Assembly (NCBI RefSeq): GCF_013373865.1
Contig: NC_050467.1
Location: 35,945,132 to 36,009,131, forward strand
Source of the DNA: Monomorium pharaonis
Lineage: Eukaryota > Arthropoda > Insecta > Hymenoptera > Formicidae
DNA length: 64,000 nt
Direction of reading: 5' to 3'
This document shows positions 1 to 10,754 of this stretch, in pieces. The position numbers and the translations under genes are program-made. A model generated the notes under the pieces. It saw only the letters and a list, made by a program, of their open reading frames with translations, was not told the origin of the DNA and made no database searches. Within the stretch, counting starts at the first letter, position 1. Each line of letters begins with the position of its first letter.

Positions 1-275
1 GACGGACACAGACTTCCATTAGACAGCGATAGGACACACAGCATTTGAATCGGACACAGAATTAATTGCACACGGACCCGATTGCGCATCGACCCGTTTG
101 CACACGGACTTATTTGCGCACCGACCAGTTTGCACATGGACCCGATCGCTGTTATGTCCAATAAGGTCTGTGTCTAATAGAGATTGTGTCTAATTAGGAT
201 TGTGTGCCCGATCGGAGCGCAATTGGGACAGTGTCCAATTGTGTCTGATCATTTATGTGCGCAATTGAGACAGTC
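1..275. repeat. Degenerate GGACACAG-type repeat
   Basis: Short units such as CGGACACAG, GCACACGGACC and their reverse complements (CTGTGTCTAAT) recur, first mostly in one orientation and then the other. This looks like a decayed relative of the foldback element at 541-1258. Its left edge lies outside the window. No protein is supported here. Confidence 0.5.
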
Positions 276-540
276 CCGCTCCGGTACATCACCAACGCAT
301 GGATCACGCCGGCGCCATGTGCCAACAGCTCACGGGCATCATCATTACCGAACCAAAACGATTAATATAATCGAAAAGCGCTAGTAACTAAAGACTCTTT
401 TTAATCATTTTCTACAGACTCATTACAATAGAACGATTTACGTGTGTAGCGTCTAATCAAACTTTATCTGTGATAAATATACTAAGATTTGGACATCACG
501 CTGAGTCCACGTGACGTATAGCTATTTTACATTATTTATG

Positions 541-1258
541 AGTGAGTCCCAGATGCGCACAGTAATAAACGGACACAGCAAGCTGAGTGAAACGGACACA
601 GTAACAAACGGACACAGTAAAAACGGACACAGTAACAAACGGACACAGTGCAAAACGGACACAGACCAAATGCGCACAGAGCGAAACGGACACAGTGCGA
701 AACGGACACAGACCAAATGCGCACAGAGCGAAACGGACACAGACCAAATGCGCACACTGCACATGCGCACAGACCAAATGCATACACGGAAAGTCGCAAA
801 CCCATGTGATGCAGTGAATGCTTTGCACGCACACACACACACACTCGGGGGATGCAAGGGGGGCCTTCGGCCCCCCTTCCGCACCCACCCCGTCCAAGTC
901 GCTAACCTATGTGGACTTTACTCTGCTTGCAATGTACATGGATTGCATTTGGTCCGTGCGCACGTGCAGTGTGCGCATGTGCAGTGTGCGCATTTGGTCC
1001 GTGCGCATTTGGTCTGTGTCCGTTTCGCACTGTGTCCGTTTCGCTCTGTGCGCATTTGGTCTGTGTCCGTTTGTTACTGTGTCCGTTTCGCACTGTGTTC
1101 GTTTCGCTCTGTGCGCATTTGGTCTGTGTCCGTTTGTTACTGTGTCCGTTTGTTACTGTGTCCGTTTATTACTGTGTCCGTTTGGTCTGTGTCCGTTTGT
1201 TACTGTGTCCGTTTCACTCAGCTTGCTGTGTCTGTTTATTACTGTGCGCATCTGGGAC
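541..1258. repeat. Foldback MITE built of AAACGGACACAG units
   Basis: The two ends are inverted: GTCCCAGATGCGCAC at 546-560 and its complement ending at 1258. The left arm is a run of 10-24 bp units (AAACGGACACAG, ACCAAATGCGCACAGAG); the right arm holds the same units in reverse complement. The centre (about 790-930) contains a CA microsatellite and a strong GC hairpin near 855-878 (GGGGGGCC, TTC loop, GGCCCCCC). Long open frames cross the element in several frames but are repeats of one short peptide and are not genes. Related ends occur at 10374-10483, 37971-38100 and 51807-51945. Confidence 0.8.
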
Positions 1259-1626
1259 GCTCCCTTATTTATTACACTCGTTCCATGATGTCCGCTCACC
1301 CTGTTTTCATCCGTAGGGTAACTCATCAATCAGCGAACTCATTCGTGTTATTCGCAACACAGCGAGTTATTCGCAAGCAATATACAATGATTGTATGCAC
1401 GTGTGTGCGTGCCTGCCCTACATAAAAATTGGATTGAAAAGAATTAAAAATATTGACATTTTGCAAAAAACAATTCAAAAAGTATTCAATTAAATATTTT
1501 CTAATTTCTGTTTTTTTTTTTTGAGGATTCAATTTATTTCAAATATTAACTCTTGCATTCAAAAGAATTCACTCGACTCTAAACATTCTTCGCATTCAAT
1601 CGCAATAAGAGGCATTCAAGTGAATG
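1259..1626. other. AT-rich spacer, no gene seen
   Basis: This stretch lies between the foldback element and the BEL element. No coding pattern or clear repeat was recognised. It may be intron of the TANGO2-family gene whose last exon lies at 9577, but that is inference. Confidence 0.4.
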
Positions 1627-1631
1627 CGAAC

Positions 1632-1936
1632 TGTTTTTGCTGCTCTTTTACGGCCGGGTTCACTCCTGTGAACGCTGGTGATCGTCGTTTCTTGGAGGAT
1701 ACTGCTACTTAAATGACGTCTCCTTATTGCGGTTTAAACTTTCTTTATTTGCTTGAATTTTACAAGGCGAGCTCGTGGTCTTACCTTTTTGGCGCCATAT
1801 ATTACAACTACTACTTCTGCCCTCTCACCCACGCTCCTAACACACTTCTGCCAACCCGTGAACAACAAACTCAACGCTTATACCACTAGTGACATTTTAC
1901 CGCAGCATACTTACTAGACTTACACGAACTCAAACA
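1632..1936 (-). repeat. 3' LTR of the BEL element
   Basis: This 305-bp copy has TG...CA ends and appears identical to 8952-9256. In element direction it follows a purine-rich stretch (AAGGCGGGCGGCG), a plausible polypurine tract. The outside flank is CGAAC. Confidence 0.93.
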
Positions 1937-2070
1937 CGCCGCCCGCCTTGACAAATAGCAATATTTGTAAAGATACAAACACACAAATAGGACGTACAAA
2001 GGAATAAAGAAAACCTACATTAAGATAAACGGAAATACAAATACATTAATCTTTCAATTTCTACCATTGT

Positions 2071-3087
2071 TTAGTCCTCAAATATCGGCGAAATGTTGAC
2101 AATTGCTCTCTTATATACACCCTTTCGGGTACGCACAGTAACCGTTCGGACGATTTTATCCGCCCCTGGATGTACTTCTGTAATTCTGGCAAGAGTCCAT
2201 TTCAACGGCATGCTTTCACTCTCCTTCAACATCACCAACTGTCCTACCTGAAACTTGGTACTGTTTTCGGAGTTCCACTTACTTCTTTGCTGACAGGTTG
2301 ATAGGTATTCGCCTTGCCATCGTTTCCATAATTGCTGCCGAATTTTTTCCACATGTTGCCATCTGGATAAACGATTTGCGGGAACCTCCTCTAAATTCCT
2401 TTCAGGATAAGCTTGAGGGCTTTCCCCAATCAAAAAATGACCTGGGGTCAGCGCTCTTAGGTCGCTCGGATCTTCGGATAAAGCTGTTATCGGCCTCGAA
2501 TTCAATATAGCTTCCACCTGAGCTAGTACAGTGAACATTTCTCCTACTGTGAGGGAGACATCACCTAGCGTTCGTTTTAAATGTAACTTCATTGAACGCA
2601 CCGCCGCTTCCCATAGACCTCCTTGGTGCGGCGATCTTGGTGGAATAAAATGCCACTCTATTCTTTCGCTTGTTGCAAATTCTTGTACCGTGTTTTTAAA
2701 TTCTTCTGCTTCCAGGATCTGCTGCAATGCCCGGTCGGCCCCAACGAAGTTCGTTCCGTTGTCAAAGTATATCTCTTGAACTTTACCTCTTCGTGCGGTA
2801 AATCTTTTTAAAGCACCTAAGAAGGCTTCCGTTGTCATATCCTCAACCAGTTCAATATGCACCGCTTTTGTAGTCATACATACAAATATGGCCACGTATG
2901 CTTTATATTTTTTGCTATTCCGCCGTACCCGATCTCGAACATGAAATGGTCCGCAGTAATCCACTCCTGAACATAAGAAGGGTCTGTTGATGTTGACTCG
3001 AACTGGCGGCAGCTCGCCCATCAGCTGCCAGCTAGGCTTAGGGTTAGCCTTCCGGCATGTCACGCAATTACGAATCACCTTTTTTAC
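2071..3087 (-). pseudogene. BEL integrase core and C-terminal part
   Basis: This frame continues the polyprotein after the in-frame TGA at 3088-3090; the sequence between the stop and the first usable codon stays in the same frame. It begins inside the zinc-binding region (a CVTC pair) and continues into a DDE integrase core: Asp in DYCGPF, Asp in YFDNGTNFVGA and Glu in the GLWEAAVRSMK block. A C-terminal domain with LTPGHFLIG and RWQHV...W motifs follows, typical of the DUF5641 region of BEL elements. The frame is open to a normal stop at 2071. It would insert element DNA into the genome; here it is cut off from the upstream polyprotein by one nonsense codon. Confidence 0.9.
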
Positions 3088-4164
3088 TCAGCTCTTCGCA
3101 AAGATCGGCCAAAATTCTCCTCGTACTGAGTTTAATGTCGTTTGAGCTCCTGCATGAAAAAGTCTCTCGTGATGATGCACTATGATCAATGTTGTAACGT
3201 GATGTATTGCTGGCAGTAATATAGGGTGCTTTCTTTCTTCGTCTATCAGAGCGTGTCTTAATCTTCCTCCTACTCTTAATATTCCCTGGCTGTCCAGGAA
3301 AGGATGTAAAGCTGCTAACTTGGATCTTCGGTGAATCTTGCCACTCTTCAACTCCCTCAAATCTTCTTGGAACACTTCTTCTTGTGTCAATTTGACTATT
3401 GCTAACTTTGCTTTATTAACCTCTATAACCGTAATCGGCCCTCTTTCGCGTTCTTCCTTTTTACTCTTTAGATTCCTGCTAAACCTTATTACATATGCTA
3501 ACGCTCGCAACAATTTGTTAAATGAAGAAAATCTTTGGTATTTTATAAATGCTTCGTCTATTTTCGCTAACGCTATCACCGCTTGTCTTTTTCTTTCCGG
3601 TATCTGTTCAGCTGACAATTCCTCTCTTTCCTTAGGCCATAAACTTTCATTTTCTTTTAACCATTGAGGTCCTTCCCACCACAATTTTAGCTGCATTAAT
3701 TGCTTGGGCATAGTGCCCCTTGATATGACATCAGCGGGATTTTCTTTGGATCTCACATGTCGCCACTCAGAAATTGAGGATTTGTCATGAATATTGCTAA
3801 CACGGTTGGCTACGAACACTTGCCATCTTTTAGCCGGGGAGCCCAGCCATGCCATTACTATCGAAGAGTCAGTCCAATAAAACCTTTTTTGCATCTTTAA
3901 GTCGAGACATTTTATTATCTTTTCCATCAAATCTACCAGCAACACGGCTCCACACAACTCTAACCTCGGTAATGATAGCGCCTTGATAGGTGCCACACGC
4001 GACTTCGCGCATAGCAATGAGACTGTTACCTCCCCTCGTTCGTTTTGTTCACGTATATATATGCATGCTCCATATGCCTTCTCGCTCGCGTCACAAAATC
4101 CATGTATTTCTACTTGACAGTTTTTATCTCCTGAGATTACCTTTGTAACGAACCGCGTTTCTAA
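3088..4164 (-). pseudogene. BEL RNase H-like part of pol
   Basis: This polyprotein segment starts at about VTKVISG and includes the [14 protein letters not shown] block, LCAKSRVAP...[16 protein letters not shown] and [10 protein letters not shown], all typical of the RNase H-like region of BEL/Pao pol. It ends in the integrase zinc-binding HH region ([19 protein letters not shown]) and then an in-frame TGA at 3088-3090. Upstream the frame runs out of BEL sequence into the nested insertion, so any apparent start near 4245 is an artefact of the junction. RNase H degrades template RNA during reverse transcription. Confidence 0.88.
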
Positions 4165-5089
4165 GCGGCTAACAACGACCGCGAGGCCCGGCCGACCATC
4201 CGCCGGGCCAGGAAACGGGCCGAGAAACGGGCAAAAGCGCGCCACGCCATCGAGATGACGAGCATCTCGAAGGCGCGTCGCCTCCCTCCTCTCGAATCAG
4301 CATCCCGGAGATGTAACCGAGAGGAGGCCGAGGAATTCCGAAAACTCCCGAGTCGCTGCCGGGGACCATATATAAGGCCGCCCGGCAGCGACAAACTCCA
4401 CTTCTCGTTATCCCGTCCGACACGTTCCGACGAGAAGACAAGCCCTACGAGCCAGCAAAACGGTGGAGTGTTCTCCGTCATCGCCGAGAGTTCTCGGCCT
4501 AGCTCGCCTGACTTCCTTCCTTGCTAAGCAGACAACGGGGGTAGAGCGTGCTCTGTCTCCGCCGAGAGCTCTCGGCAGCTAGCAAGGATCCTTCCCGACC
4601 GCATCCTCACGGCCCGGTAAACGGCACGGAGTGTTCTCCGTCTCCCCCCGAGAGTACTCGGGGCCGACGCCGTTCCAGAAAACCAAACCGCCGTTCGAAG
4701 AATTGCCGTAGCAATTCCTAGAAAAACGTCGGGGCGCGAGACACCCGGTTCCACACCGCGCGCCCGCCGGCCACCAAGCCCGAACGTCGGGCTCACTACG
4801 CGCGCCGCCCGCCTCACCGCGCACCGCCGCAATCCCACCATACCGGACAGCTGATCGGCCCGCTGTCACGCGCTCCATCCCTGATCACCGGGGAACATCG
4901 ATGTAAATAGCCGACCATTGTACATACTTCACTCGCGTTGTAAATATCCGTCATTGTATTAGAATAGAATAATAAAACTGTATCATCGAAACTGTCCATT
5001 GCATTTCTGCTGTTTCTGAGCCTTTTTTCGCCCTGGCCTTTTTCCTTCCGACGAGCTAAGATCTCCGCGCGAAAAACGGTCGTTACACC
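4165..5089. mobile_element. Nested solo-LTR-like insertion in BEL pol
   Basis: About 0.92 kb of GC-rich sequence interrupts BEL pol. The 7-bp sequence TTTCTAA is found at both junctions (4158-4164 and 5090-5096), which may be the target duplication. The ends are roughly inverted (TAACAACGACCG near 4170; CGGTCGTTACA near 5077-5087). Read on the plus strand it has a TATATAAG box at 4369-4376 and an AATAAA at 4971-4976, as in an LTR with its own promoter and polyadenylation signal. No coding region was recognised. The exact ends are uncertain, and the BEL frame is off by one across the site even after allowing for the duplication. Confidence 0.65.
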
Positions 5090-8000
5090 TTTCTAACTAT
5101 ATTTAAGCTATTAAGCATGCACAGTTGTGACCTTATTTTCTCCCACGCCTTTTGTATGTGCATTGACACCGACTCATCCCAATCTACGCCTAGACTCCAT
5201 AATTCTTGCATGAGTAATTTAGCTGATACTATGACAGGCCCTACAAGTCCTAATGGATCGAATAGTCGGCAAATTTGTGCCAGCATAGCTCTCTTTGTTA
5301 CACGTGCTTCGTTATCGTTTAGTGATACCTTATAATAAATTGTATCCTTGCATGGATTCCACAATACTTCTAACAGTCTGGATTCCTGCTCCTTGCTTAG
5401 ACTCACAGCCTCTTCTTCAGTCTGACTTAGCTTATTTATTAAAATGTTCGAATTCCACTTATGTAATTCAAACCCTCCCCGCGCTAACAACTCCGTTACT
5501 TCCCCTTTTAGCGCTCTTATCTCGGATTCTGAATTCCCGCCGGTTATTAAATCGTCCATGTAAAAATCTCTGTTGACTATCTCCGCGGCCCTTGGATAAT
5601 CCGATTTTTCTAATTCCGCTAATTGCTTTAGGCATCTGGTTGCTAAAAATGAAGCAGGTTTTGTCCCGTACGTTAAGGTCAGTAACTCGTATTCCTCCAC
5701 CTCTGAATTAACCTCTTCCCGCCACAGGATACTTTGTAAACGCGTTTGTTCCTTATTCACCAAGATTTGTCTGTACATCTTTTTTATGTCCGCGCACAAA
5801 ACATATTTATATGCCCTAAAGCGTACAATTAATTCGAATAAGTCTGTTTGAACTACCGGTCCCTTATATAATGCGTCGTTCAACGACCTTCCCTTAGCGT
5901 ATCGACTAGACGCATCAAACACCACCCGCGTTTTTGTGGTTTTACTATCTTCGTTTTGCACGGCGTGATGTGGTAAGAAGACCCGCAATTTATCGCTATC
6001 GTGATTCTCTATTCGCTTCATATGACCTAATTGAGCGTATTCGCGCATGAATTTAACATATTCAGTCTTCAATTCTGGACGCTTTTCAAATTTCCTTTCT
6101 AAAGCTAGCAGTCGCCTTAACGCTACTTTTCGGGAGTCTTCTAATAATTCTATCCCTTCTTCTTTGATCGGTAATTGAACAATAAACCTTCCGTCCGGTT
6201 GACGCTTATACGTTTCTAAAAAATGCCCTTCCACGTATGACTCCTCGTCATTTGTTGCTACGCTTCCCTTATAATTTTCTGTTTCCCAAAACTTATTCAT
6301 GGTCTCATTTAATGCTGCCATTGTACTCAAATTGCATTGGGTTTGTATTCTCTTGTTAGCTTTAACTTCTCCTATTGGTCCCGTGACTAGCCACCCGACT
6401 AATGATTTTTGTAATATGGGGCCCTTTACGCCTAACTTTATTTGCCCTATACAGATTAATTCCCAAAAACTTTCCGCTCCGATCAATAAATCTATCTTAT
6501 TTGATACATTAAAACTAGGATCCGCTAACTTAATATTCCTTGGTATCTCTAACGCCGTCGTGCTTATTGACACCGTAGGTAGATTTTGCGTAATTTTAGG
6601 AAGTACGATGCAACTTAAATCTCTTTCGAACGTGCCAAAACGGGATGCTATTTTTAAATTTACGGTTTTGGTTGACTTTGACGCGATTTGGTTTATCCCT
6701 TTTATCATTACTTTCTCATCAACGGCTTTCAAATTTAACGCCTTAGCAAATTCTTCCGTTATGAAACTAGATTGAGAGCCACTATCTAACAATGCAACTC
6801 TGCCTTCTTTGTAATGACCCGTGTGGTCCTTGACTTTAACTATTGCTGTAGATAATAATACCTGATATGCTCCTACCGACTCCACTACTTGAGAACACGC
6901 GTTTATAGTATCAACTGCTTTGTCTTGGTTAACTTGCTGTGTCGCACATAAACTATTTTTCTCAGTCTTATCCTCCTTTGAAGATTCGCGAACCTCGTGT
7001 AACAAAGTGCTATGCTTTTTCGCGCATTTCTTACAGCCACCCGCGTAACAGTCCTTTGCCATGTGCTTACCCTTTAGACAATTCAAGCAAAGCCTCAACG
7101 CCTTTACTTGCTTTAAACGATCTGAAACCGACAATTCTTTAAATGCCTGGCACTGGTATATTTGATGATCGCTTTGACAATGCGCGCATTTAACGCCCGT
7201 TACTGCAGCGTGATTGGTCGTGACTTTACCTTGACTAGCCGAGCGTGAATTATCAACCTTTGGTATGGATGGATTCCTTCTGGCCACAGCCTCCAACATC
7301 TGACATCGCTTGGTTAAAAATTCAATTAACTCTTGGAACGTAGGCAGACGTTGAGCATCCACGTGGCTTTCCCATTCCTTTGTTGTGATGTAATCTAATT
7401 TACTCGTTATGACATAAATTAATAAATCATCCCACTGACTCGTGGGTCGTTTTAAAGCCGCTAATGCACGAATGTGCTTCAATATACCGTCTAATATGCT
7501 TCGCAGAGTTATACTATTTTCCCTTTTTAGCGTAGGTAGCTCAAATATTGCCTTTATGTGATTTTGAACCGCGAATCTTTCAATGTCGTAACGCTCCTTT
7601 AACCTAAACCAAGCGTCTCTATAATTGGCTTCAGATATTTCTAAAGATGCTATAGTTTCGGCCGCTTCGCCCTTCACTGAAGATATTAAATAATGGAATT
7701 TTTGAATCTCATTTATAGACTGGTTAGAATGTATTAATGACTGAAACGTATTGTAAAAGGAATGCCAATCCTCGTATTTTCCGGAAAACACTGGCAATTC
7801 AATTTTAGGTAATCTAACCTGGTTGTCATTATTGCGTATTCTTTGATTCTCCAATACATCGACTGCTTGGTTTAGGTTATTTTCAGCGAAGGCTGGTCTC
7901 ACTCGGTCTCCCACTAATCTTTCTCCGAATAACCTTAACTCTATATACCTTTCCTCTTGCTCGACCAACTCCTGGTCTACCTGCTCTTCACTTAATGCTT

Positions 8001-8196
8001 CACAAATTGCTAATTCTGTTAAACTTTCCTCAATAGCCTTCCAAGCTTCTTCTAACTTTTTTAACCTTAAATTTACTTCGTCTACCTTAACCTTGTCCGG
8101 CTCTACGGTTCTTAAAAAATTCTCTGCTCTCGTGAAGCTAGCCTTCGCTATCCTTTTTTTCTGTTTCAGTTTTGCTATTTCCGGATTATTCTCCAT
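5083..8196 (-). CDS. BEL gag-protease-reverse transcriptase polyprotein (1037 codons, truncated)
   Basis: The frame opens with ATG at 8196 (MENNPEIAKLK). Residues about 125-290 form a DUF1759-type gag region (LPVFSGKYEDWHSFYNTF). Two cysteine-rich knuckles follow at about 335-400 (CAHCQSDHQIYQC and CLNCLKGKHMAKDC). An aspartic protease with DSGSQSS lies at about 470. The reverse transcriptase lies at about 690-900, with ADIKKMYRQI and the catalytic FYMDDL. A Peptidase_A17-type region (CRLFDPLGLVGPV) comes last. The frame then runs into the nested insertion and stops after a few foreign residues. It encodes the capsid-like protein and the enzymes that copy the element RNA. The frame up to the insertion is undamaged, which fits the identical LTRs. 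Confidence 0.93.
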   Translation of the reverse strand: MENNPEIAKLKQKKRIAKASFTRAENFLRTVEPDKVKVDEVNLRLKKLEEAWKAIEESLTELAICEALSEEQVDQELVEQEERYIELRLFGERLVGDRVRPAFAENNLNQAVDVLENQRIRNNDNQVRLPKIELPVFSGKYEDWHSFYNTFQSLIHSNQSINEIQKFHYLISSVKGEAAETIASLEISEANYRDAWFRLKERYDIERFAVQNHIKAIFELPTLKRENSITLRSILDGILKHIRALAALKRPTSQWDDLLIYVITSKLDYITTKEWESHVDAQRLPTFQELIEFLTKRCQMLEAVARRNPSIPKVDNSRSASQGKVTTNHAAVTGVKCAHCQSDHQIYQCQAFKELSVSDRLKQVKALRLCLNCLKGKHMAKDCYAGGCKKCAKKHSTLLHEVRESSKEDKTEKNSLCATQQVNQDKAVDTINACSQVVESVGAYQVLLSTAIVKVKDHTGHYKEGRVALLDSGSQSSFITEEFAKALNLKAVDEKVMIKGINQIASKSTKTVNLKIASRFGTFERDLSCIVLPKITQNLPTVSISTTALEIPRNIKLADPSFNVSNKIDLLIGAESFWELICIGQIKLGVKGPILQKSLVGWLVTGPIGEVKANKRIQTQCNLSTMAALNETMNKFWETENYKGSVATNDEESYVEGHFLETYKRQPDGRFIVQLPIKEEGIELLEDSRKVALRRLLALERKFEKRPELKTEYVKFMREYAQLGHMKRIENHDSDKLRVFLPHHAVQNEDSKTTKTRVVFDASSRYAKGRSLNDALYKGPVVQTDLFELIVRFRAYKYVLCADIKKMYRQILVNKEQTRLQSILWREEVNSEVEEYELLTLTYGTKPASFLATRCLKQLAELEKSDYPRAAEIVNRDFYMDDLITGGNSESEIRALKGEVTELLARGGFELHKWNSNILINKLSQTEEEAVSLSKEQESRLLEVLWNPCKDTIYYKVSLNDNEARVTKRAMLAQICRLFDPLGLVGPVIVSAKLLMQELWSLGVDWDESVSMHIQKAWEKIRSQLCMLNSLNIVRKV

Positions 8197-8951
8197 ACTT
8201 ATTATTTAATTTATCACGCGCCACGTAATTCAACTAACATCAAATGCTACAACGAAGTGACTTAAAATGCTTGTACCGAACTGACTAAATTCTTATAACG
8301 AACTGACTTGAAAACGCTTCTAATAACTGACTTGAAATCCTTACATTTAAGAATTTGTCCCTTGCATTTGCTATCGTTCGCAATGTCCTTTACTTATCGC
8401 TTATGTAGGAAGCGCACGCTTGTCTGCTCCTCTCGTACTGCTGTCGTCTTCACGTTGTCATCCACGGATTTTCTCTGCCGCTCCCCCTCGTGCCCGCTTG
8501 TGATTACTTCCGCTGCTGTTGTCGTCTCTGCGTTGTCACCAGCGGATTGCTCTTGCCGCCAAACTGCGTGCACGTGGTGATGGCGTCGTCCGTGCGTCGT
8601 CCGTGTGTCGGCGCGAACGTATTTGTCCCTCAGGTATAATGTACTCGACCGCGCCGGGCAGCATGGACGTTCCCGCGCGCCGAGTATAATGGCTTCTACC
8701 ACGCCGGGTAAAATGGACGTTCCCGCGCGCCGAGTCTAATGGCTTCGACCACGCCGGGTAACATGTACTCGTCCGCGTCTTTCTGGCTTGCCTTACTCGA
8801 ATTTATGACGCCTCTGAATTGTCCCTGGCAGCAATCCAGGACACTTGCTTCGCTCGCTTCCAAGGTCGGGCTGCTCCTTGTGGTCTGAAACCAGACCTGC
8901 CGCCCTTTCGATCCCGGTCTCGTCGCCCAGGATCCGGCTCGAAGGACCAAA
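8197..8951 (-). other. BEL leader with primer-binding site and 50-bp repeats
   Basis: This is the untranslated leader between the 5' LTR and the gag ATG. Next to the LTR, 8931-8951 reads on the minus strand TTTGGTCCTTCGAGCCGGAT, a plausible tRNA primer-binding site of the TGGTCCTTCGAGCC type often seen in insect BEL elements. At 8640-8775 a 50-bp unit is repeated about 2.5 times (ATGGACGTTCCCGCGCGCC at 8663 and 8713). Short open frames here are not supported as genes. Confidence 0.75.
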
Positions 8952-9256
8952 TGTTTTTGCTGCTCTTTTACGGCCGGGTTCACTCCTGTGAACGCTGGTG
9001 ATCGTCGTTTCTTGGAGGATACTGCTACTTAAATGACGTCTCCTTATTGCGGTTTAAACTTTCTTTATTTGCTTGAATTTTACAAGGCGAGCTCGTGGTC
9101 TTACCTTTTTGGCGCCATATATTACAACTACTACTTCTGCCCTCTCACCCACGCTCCTAACACACTTCTGCCAACCCGTGAACAACAAACTCAACGCTTA
9201 TACCACTAGTGACATTTTACCGCAGCATACTTACTAGACTTACACGAACTCAAACA
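8952..9256 (-). repeat. 5' LTR of the BEL element
   Basis: This is the partner of 1632-1936, with no difference seen over 305 bp. CGAAC follows at 9257-9261, matching the bases before the other LTR. In element direction it precedes the primer-binding site, so it holds the promoter side. Confidence 0.93.
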
Positions 9257-9576
9257 CGAACCGTTGCATTAAAAAAGATTAACTTTTTTTTCTAATTGTT
9301 ATCGGATTCAGAGGCATACAAGATTTCATGGTTTTATTCTCAATATCGCACTGAAAAGTATTGGCCACGATCCAATCCGAAATTTTTGCAAAGCAGCATT
9401 CACGATAAAACCTTGTGAATGCGAAACACTATTTTTGAGTAAGACATTTTATGCAGGGTGTGTATATTAGACTGACATTTTATTTTCAAATATTAAATAA
9501 ACTCAATGTTAAAATTGTATCATTATATTTGGAATCAACAAATAAAATGATCAATCTATAATATGTTATATTACAG

Positions 9577-9793
9577 ATGTCTACCAGATGAGGAATTACA
9601 AAAAAGATGTCCAATGAGATATGAAGACCTCAGTTCAATCTTTGTTTCTGGAAAAGAATATGGTACAAGAACACATTCCATATTACTAATTGATGGTTCG
9701 AATCATGTGACTTTTGTTGAAGAAACTCTTATGCCCGATTTTACATGGAAACGGCAACGATTTCAAAATAATTTGATATGCAAGAATACATAA
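9577..9793 (+). CDS. Tango2: TANGO2-family protein, terminal exon
   Basis: An acceptor (TATATTACAG, AG at 9575-9576) opens a 217-bp frame ending in TAA at 9791-9793. The peptide includes EYGTRTHSILLIDGSNHVTF, which matches the conserved C-terminus of TANGO2 (YGTRTNTIILxDxxGHVTFTE in animals), a cytosolic and mitochondrial NRDE-domain protein linked to Golgi organisation and to lipid and haem handling. The intron is in phase 2, so upstream exons are required; none was recognised in 1-9576, so they probably lie left of the window with the BEL element in the last intron. AATAAA follows at 9917-9922. The family call rests on this one exon. Confidence 0.8.
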
Positions 9794-10373
9794 TAGCATA
9801 TTTTGTAATACATAATAACTAACTATTATAAAAGGAAACATGAAATACTTTTATTAATATATGATGTAACATCGGAACCAGGGATCTATAGAAGATATAT
9901 GGACATGATGTAGCCGAATAAAGTAATAAATTATTAATAAAATTAAAAATTTAAACAAAAGTATTAATTAATAAATCATTATTAAAATCGACCGATTGTT
10001 TATAAAAATTTATTTCAAAGTAATCATTTTTTAAAAACATTTAGATATAAAAAAAATTTTGTTTTATTTTATCCAAAATAAGGATAATATATCTTAAAAA
10101 TAGATTTTAAAAAGGAGATGATACCGATTTTATTGTTGATAGTTTTCCGTGATGCTGATTGGTTCTCTTGCTGCATTTACGTCATGTTGCGAGAGTCATT
10201 TCGATTGAATTTTGATGGTTATCAAATTACAATTATCAATCTATAGTGCCTAGTAGAAAATAAAACATCCATTGTATTGTAGTCATCATTATGTATAATG
10301 TTAATCCTAGAACGTCACACTGGGATAATTTTGTAGCTCAGCGCAAATTTGAATTTATTTCCTAATTGAGTAA
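9794..10373. other. 3' flank of the TANGO2-like exon
   Basis: AT-rich sequence holding the 3' UTR and an AATAAA at 9917-9922. No other gene was seen. Confidence 0.5.
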
Positions 10374-10483
10374 GTCCCAGATGCGCACAGTAATAAATGG
10401 ACACAGCTGGCTGAGTGAAACTGACACAGTTCGAAACGGACACACCGTGATGGCAATCGGACACAGTAATAAACGGACACTCG
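10374..10483. repeat. Partial GTCCCAGATGCGCAC foldback element
   Basis: The sequence repeats the left end of the 541-1258 element (AGTCCCAGATGCGCACAG, AATAAACGGACAC, GGCTGAGTGAAAC) in one orientation only, so one arm is missing or too decayed to see. Confidence 0.7.
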
Positions 10484-10754
10484 TTAAACAAGTAAATGTT
10501 CCTTTAATTAGATTCACGGATTTACACTTACACGTGCCTTTACTTTCCCACAACAACTGCGTATACTTAACACATTTATAAGAATTAGTTCCACAAGTTA
10601 ATACTATGTGCTTTGAGTTAGATAGTCCCTCATTAACTGACTTTGGTAAGTTACTCCGAATTTCTCTTACATTTGGTTGCTCCGCATTTCTTCCAAATAT
10701 TGCTTTCTAACGACAGGTGGTGCTAGGACCTCATTTGAATTATATACGTTACTA

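Larger units (their letters stand above)
1632..9256 (-). mobile_element. BEL/Pao LTR retrotransposon (7.6 kb), broken
   Basis: Two 305-bp direct repeats with TG...CA ends (1632-1936 and 8952-9256) flank BEL-type coding sequence on the minus strand. The 5-bp sequence CGAAC lies just outside both ends (1627-1631 and 9257-9261), the size expected for a BEL target duplication. Coding order in element direction is gag-like, zinc knuckles, aspartic protease, reverse transcriptase, RNase H, integrase. Two lesions are visible: a 0.9-kb nested insertion (about 4165-5089) between reverse transcriptase and RNase H, and an in-frame TGA at 3088-3090 before the integrase core. The LTRs look identical, so the insertion is recent. 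Confidence 0.95.

Noticed and set aside
511..1425. 304-codon open frame with MRT and NGHSK-like repeats
   Set aside because: It is the translation of short inverted DNA repeats; similar long frames exist in other frames and on the other strand, and it crosses both arms of a foldback.
3088..4245. Start codon at 4245 for the RNase H frame
   Set aside because: The first residues come from the nested insertion and not from BEL, so the start is an artefact.
4161..4878. Arg-rich open frames in the GC-rich nested insertion
   Set aside because: High GC makes stops rare; several overlapping frames are equally open and none has a known motif.
8394..8983. Two minus-strand frames in the BEL leader
   Set aside because: They lie between the LTR and gag, overlap the 50-bp repeats, and show no domain.
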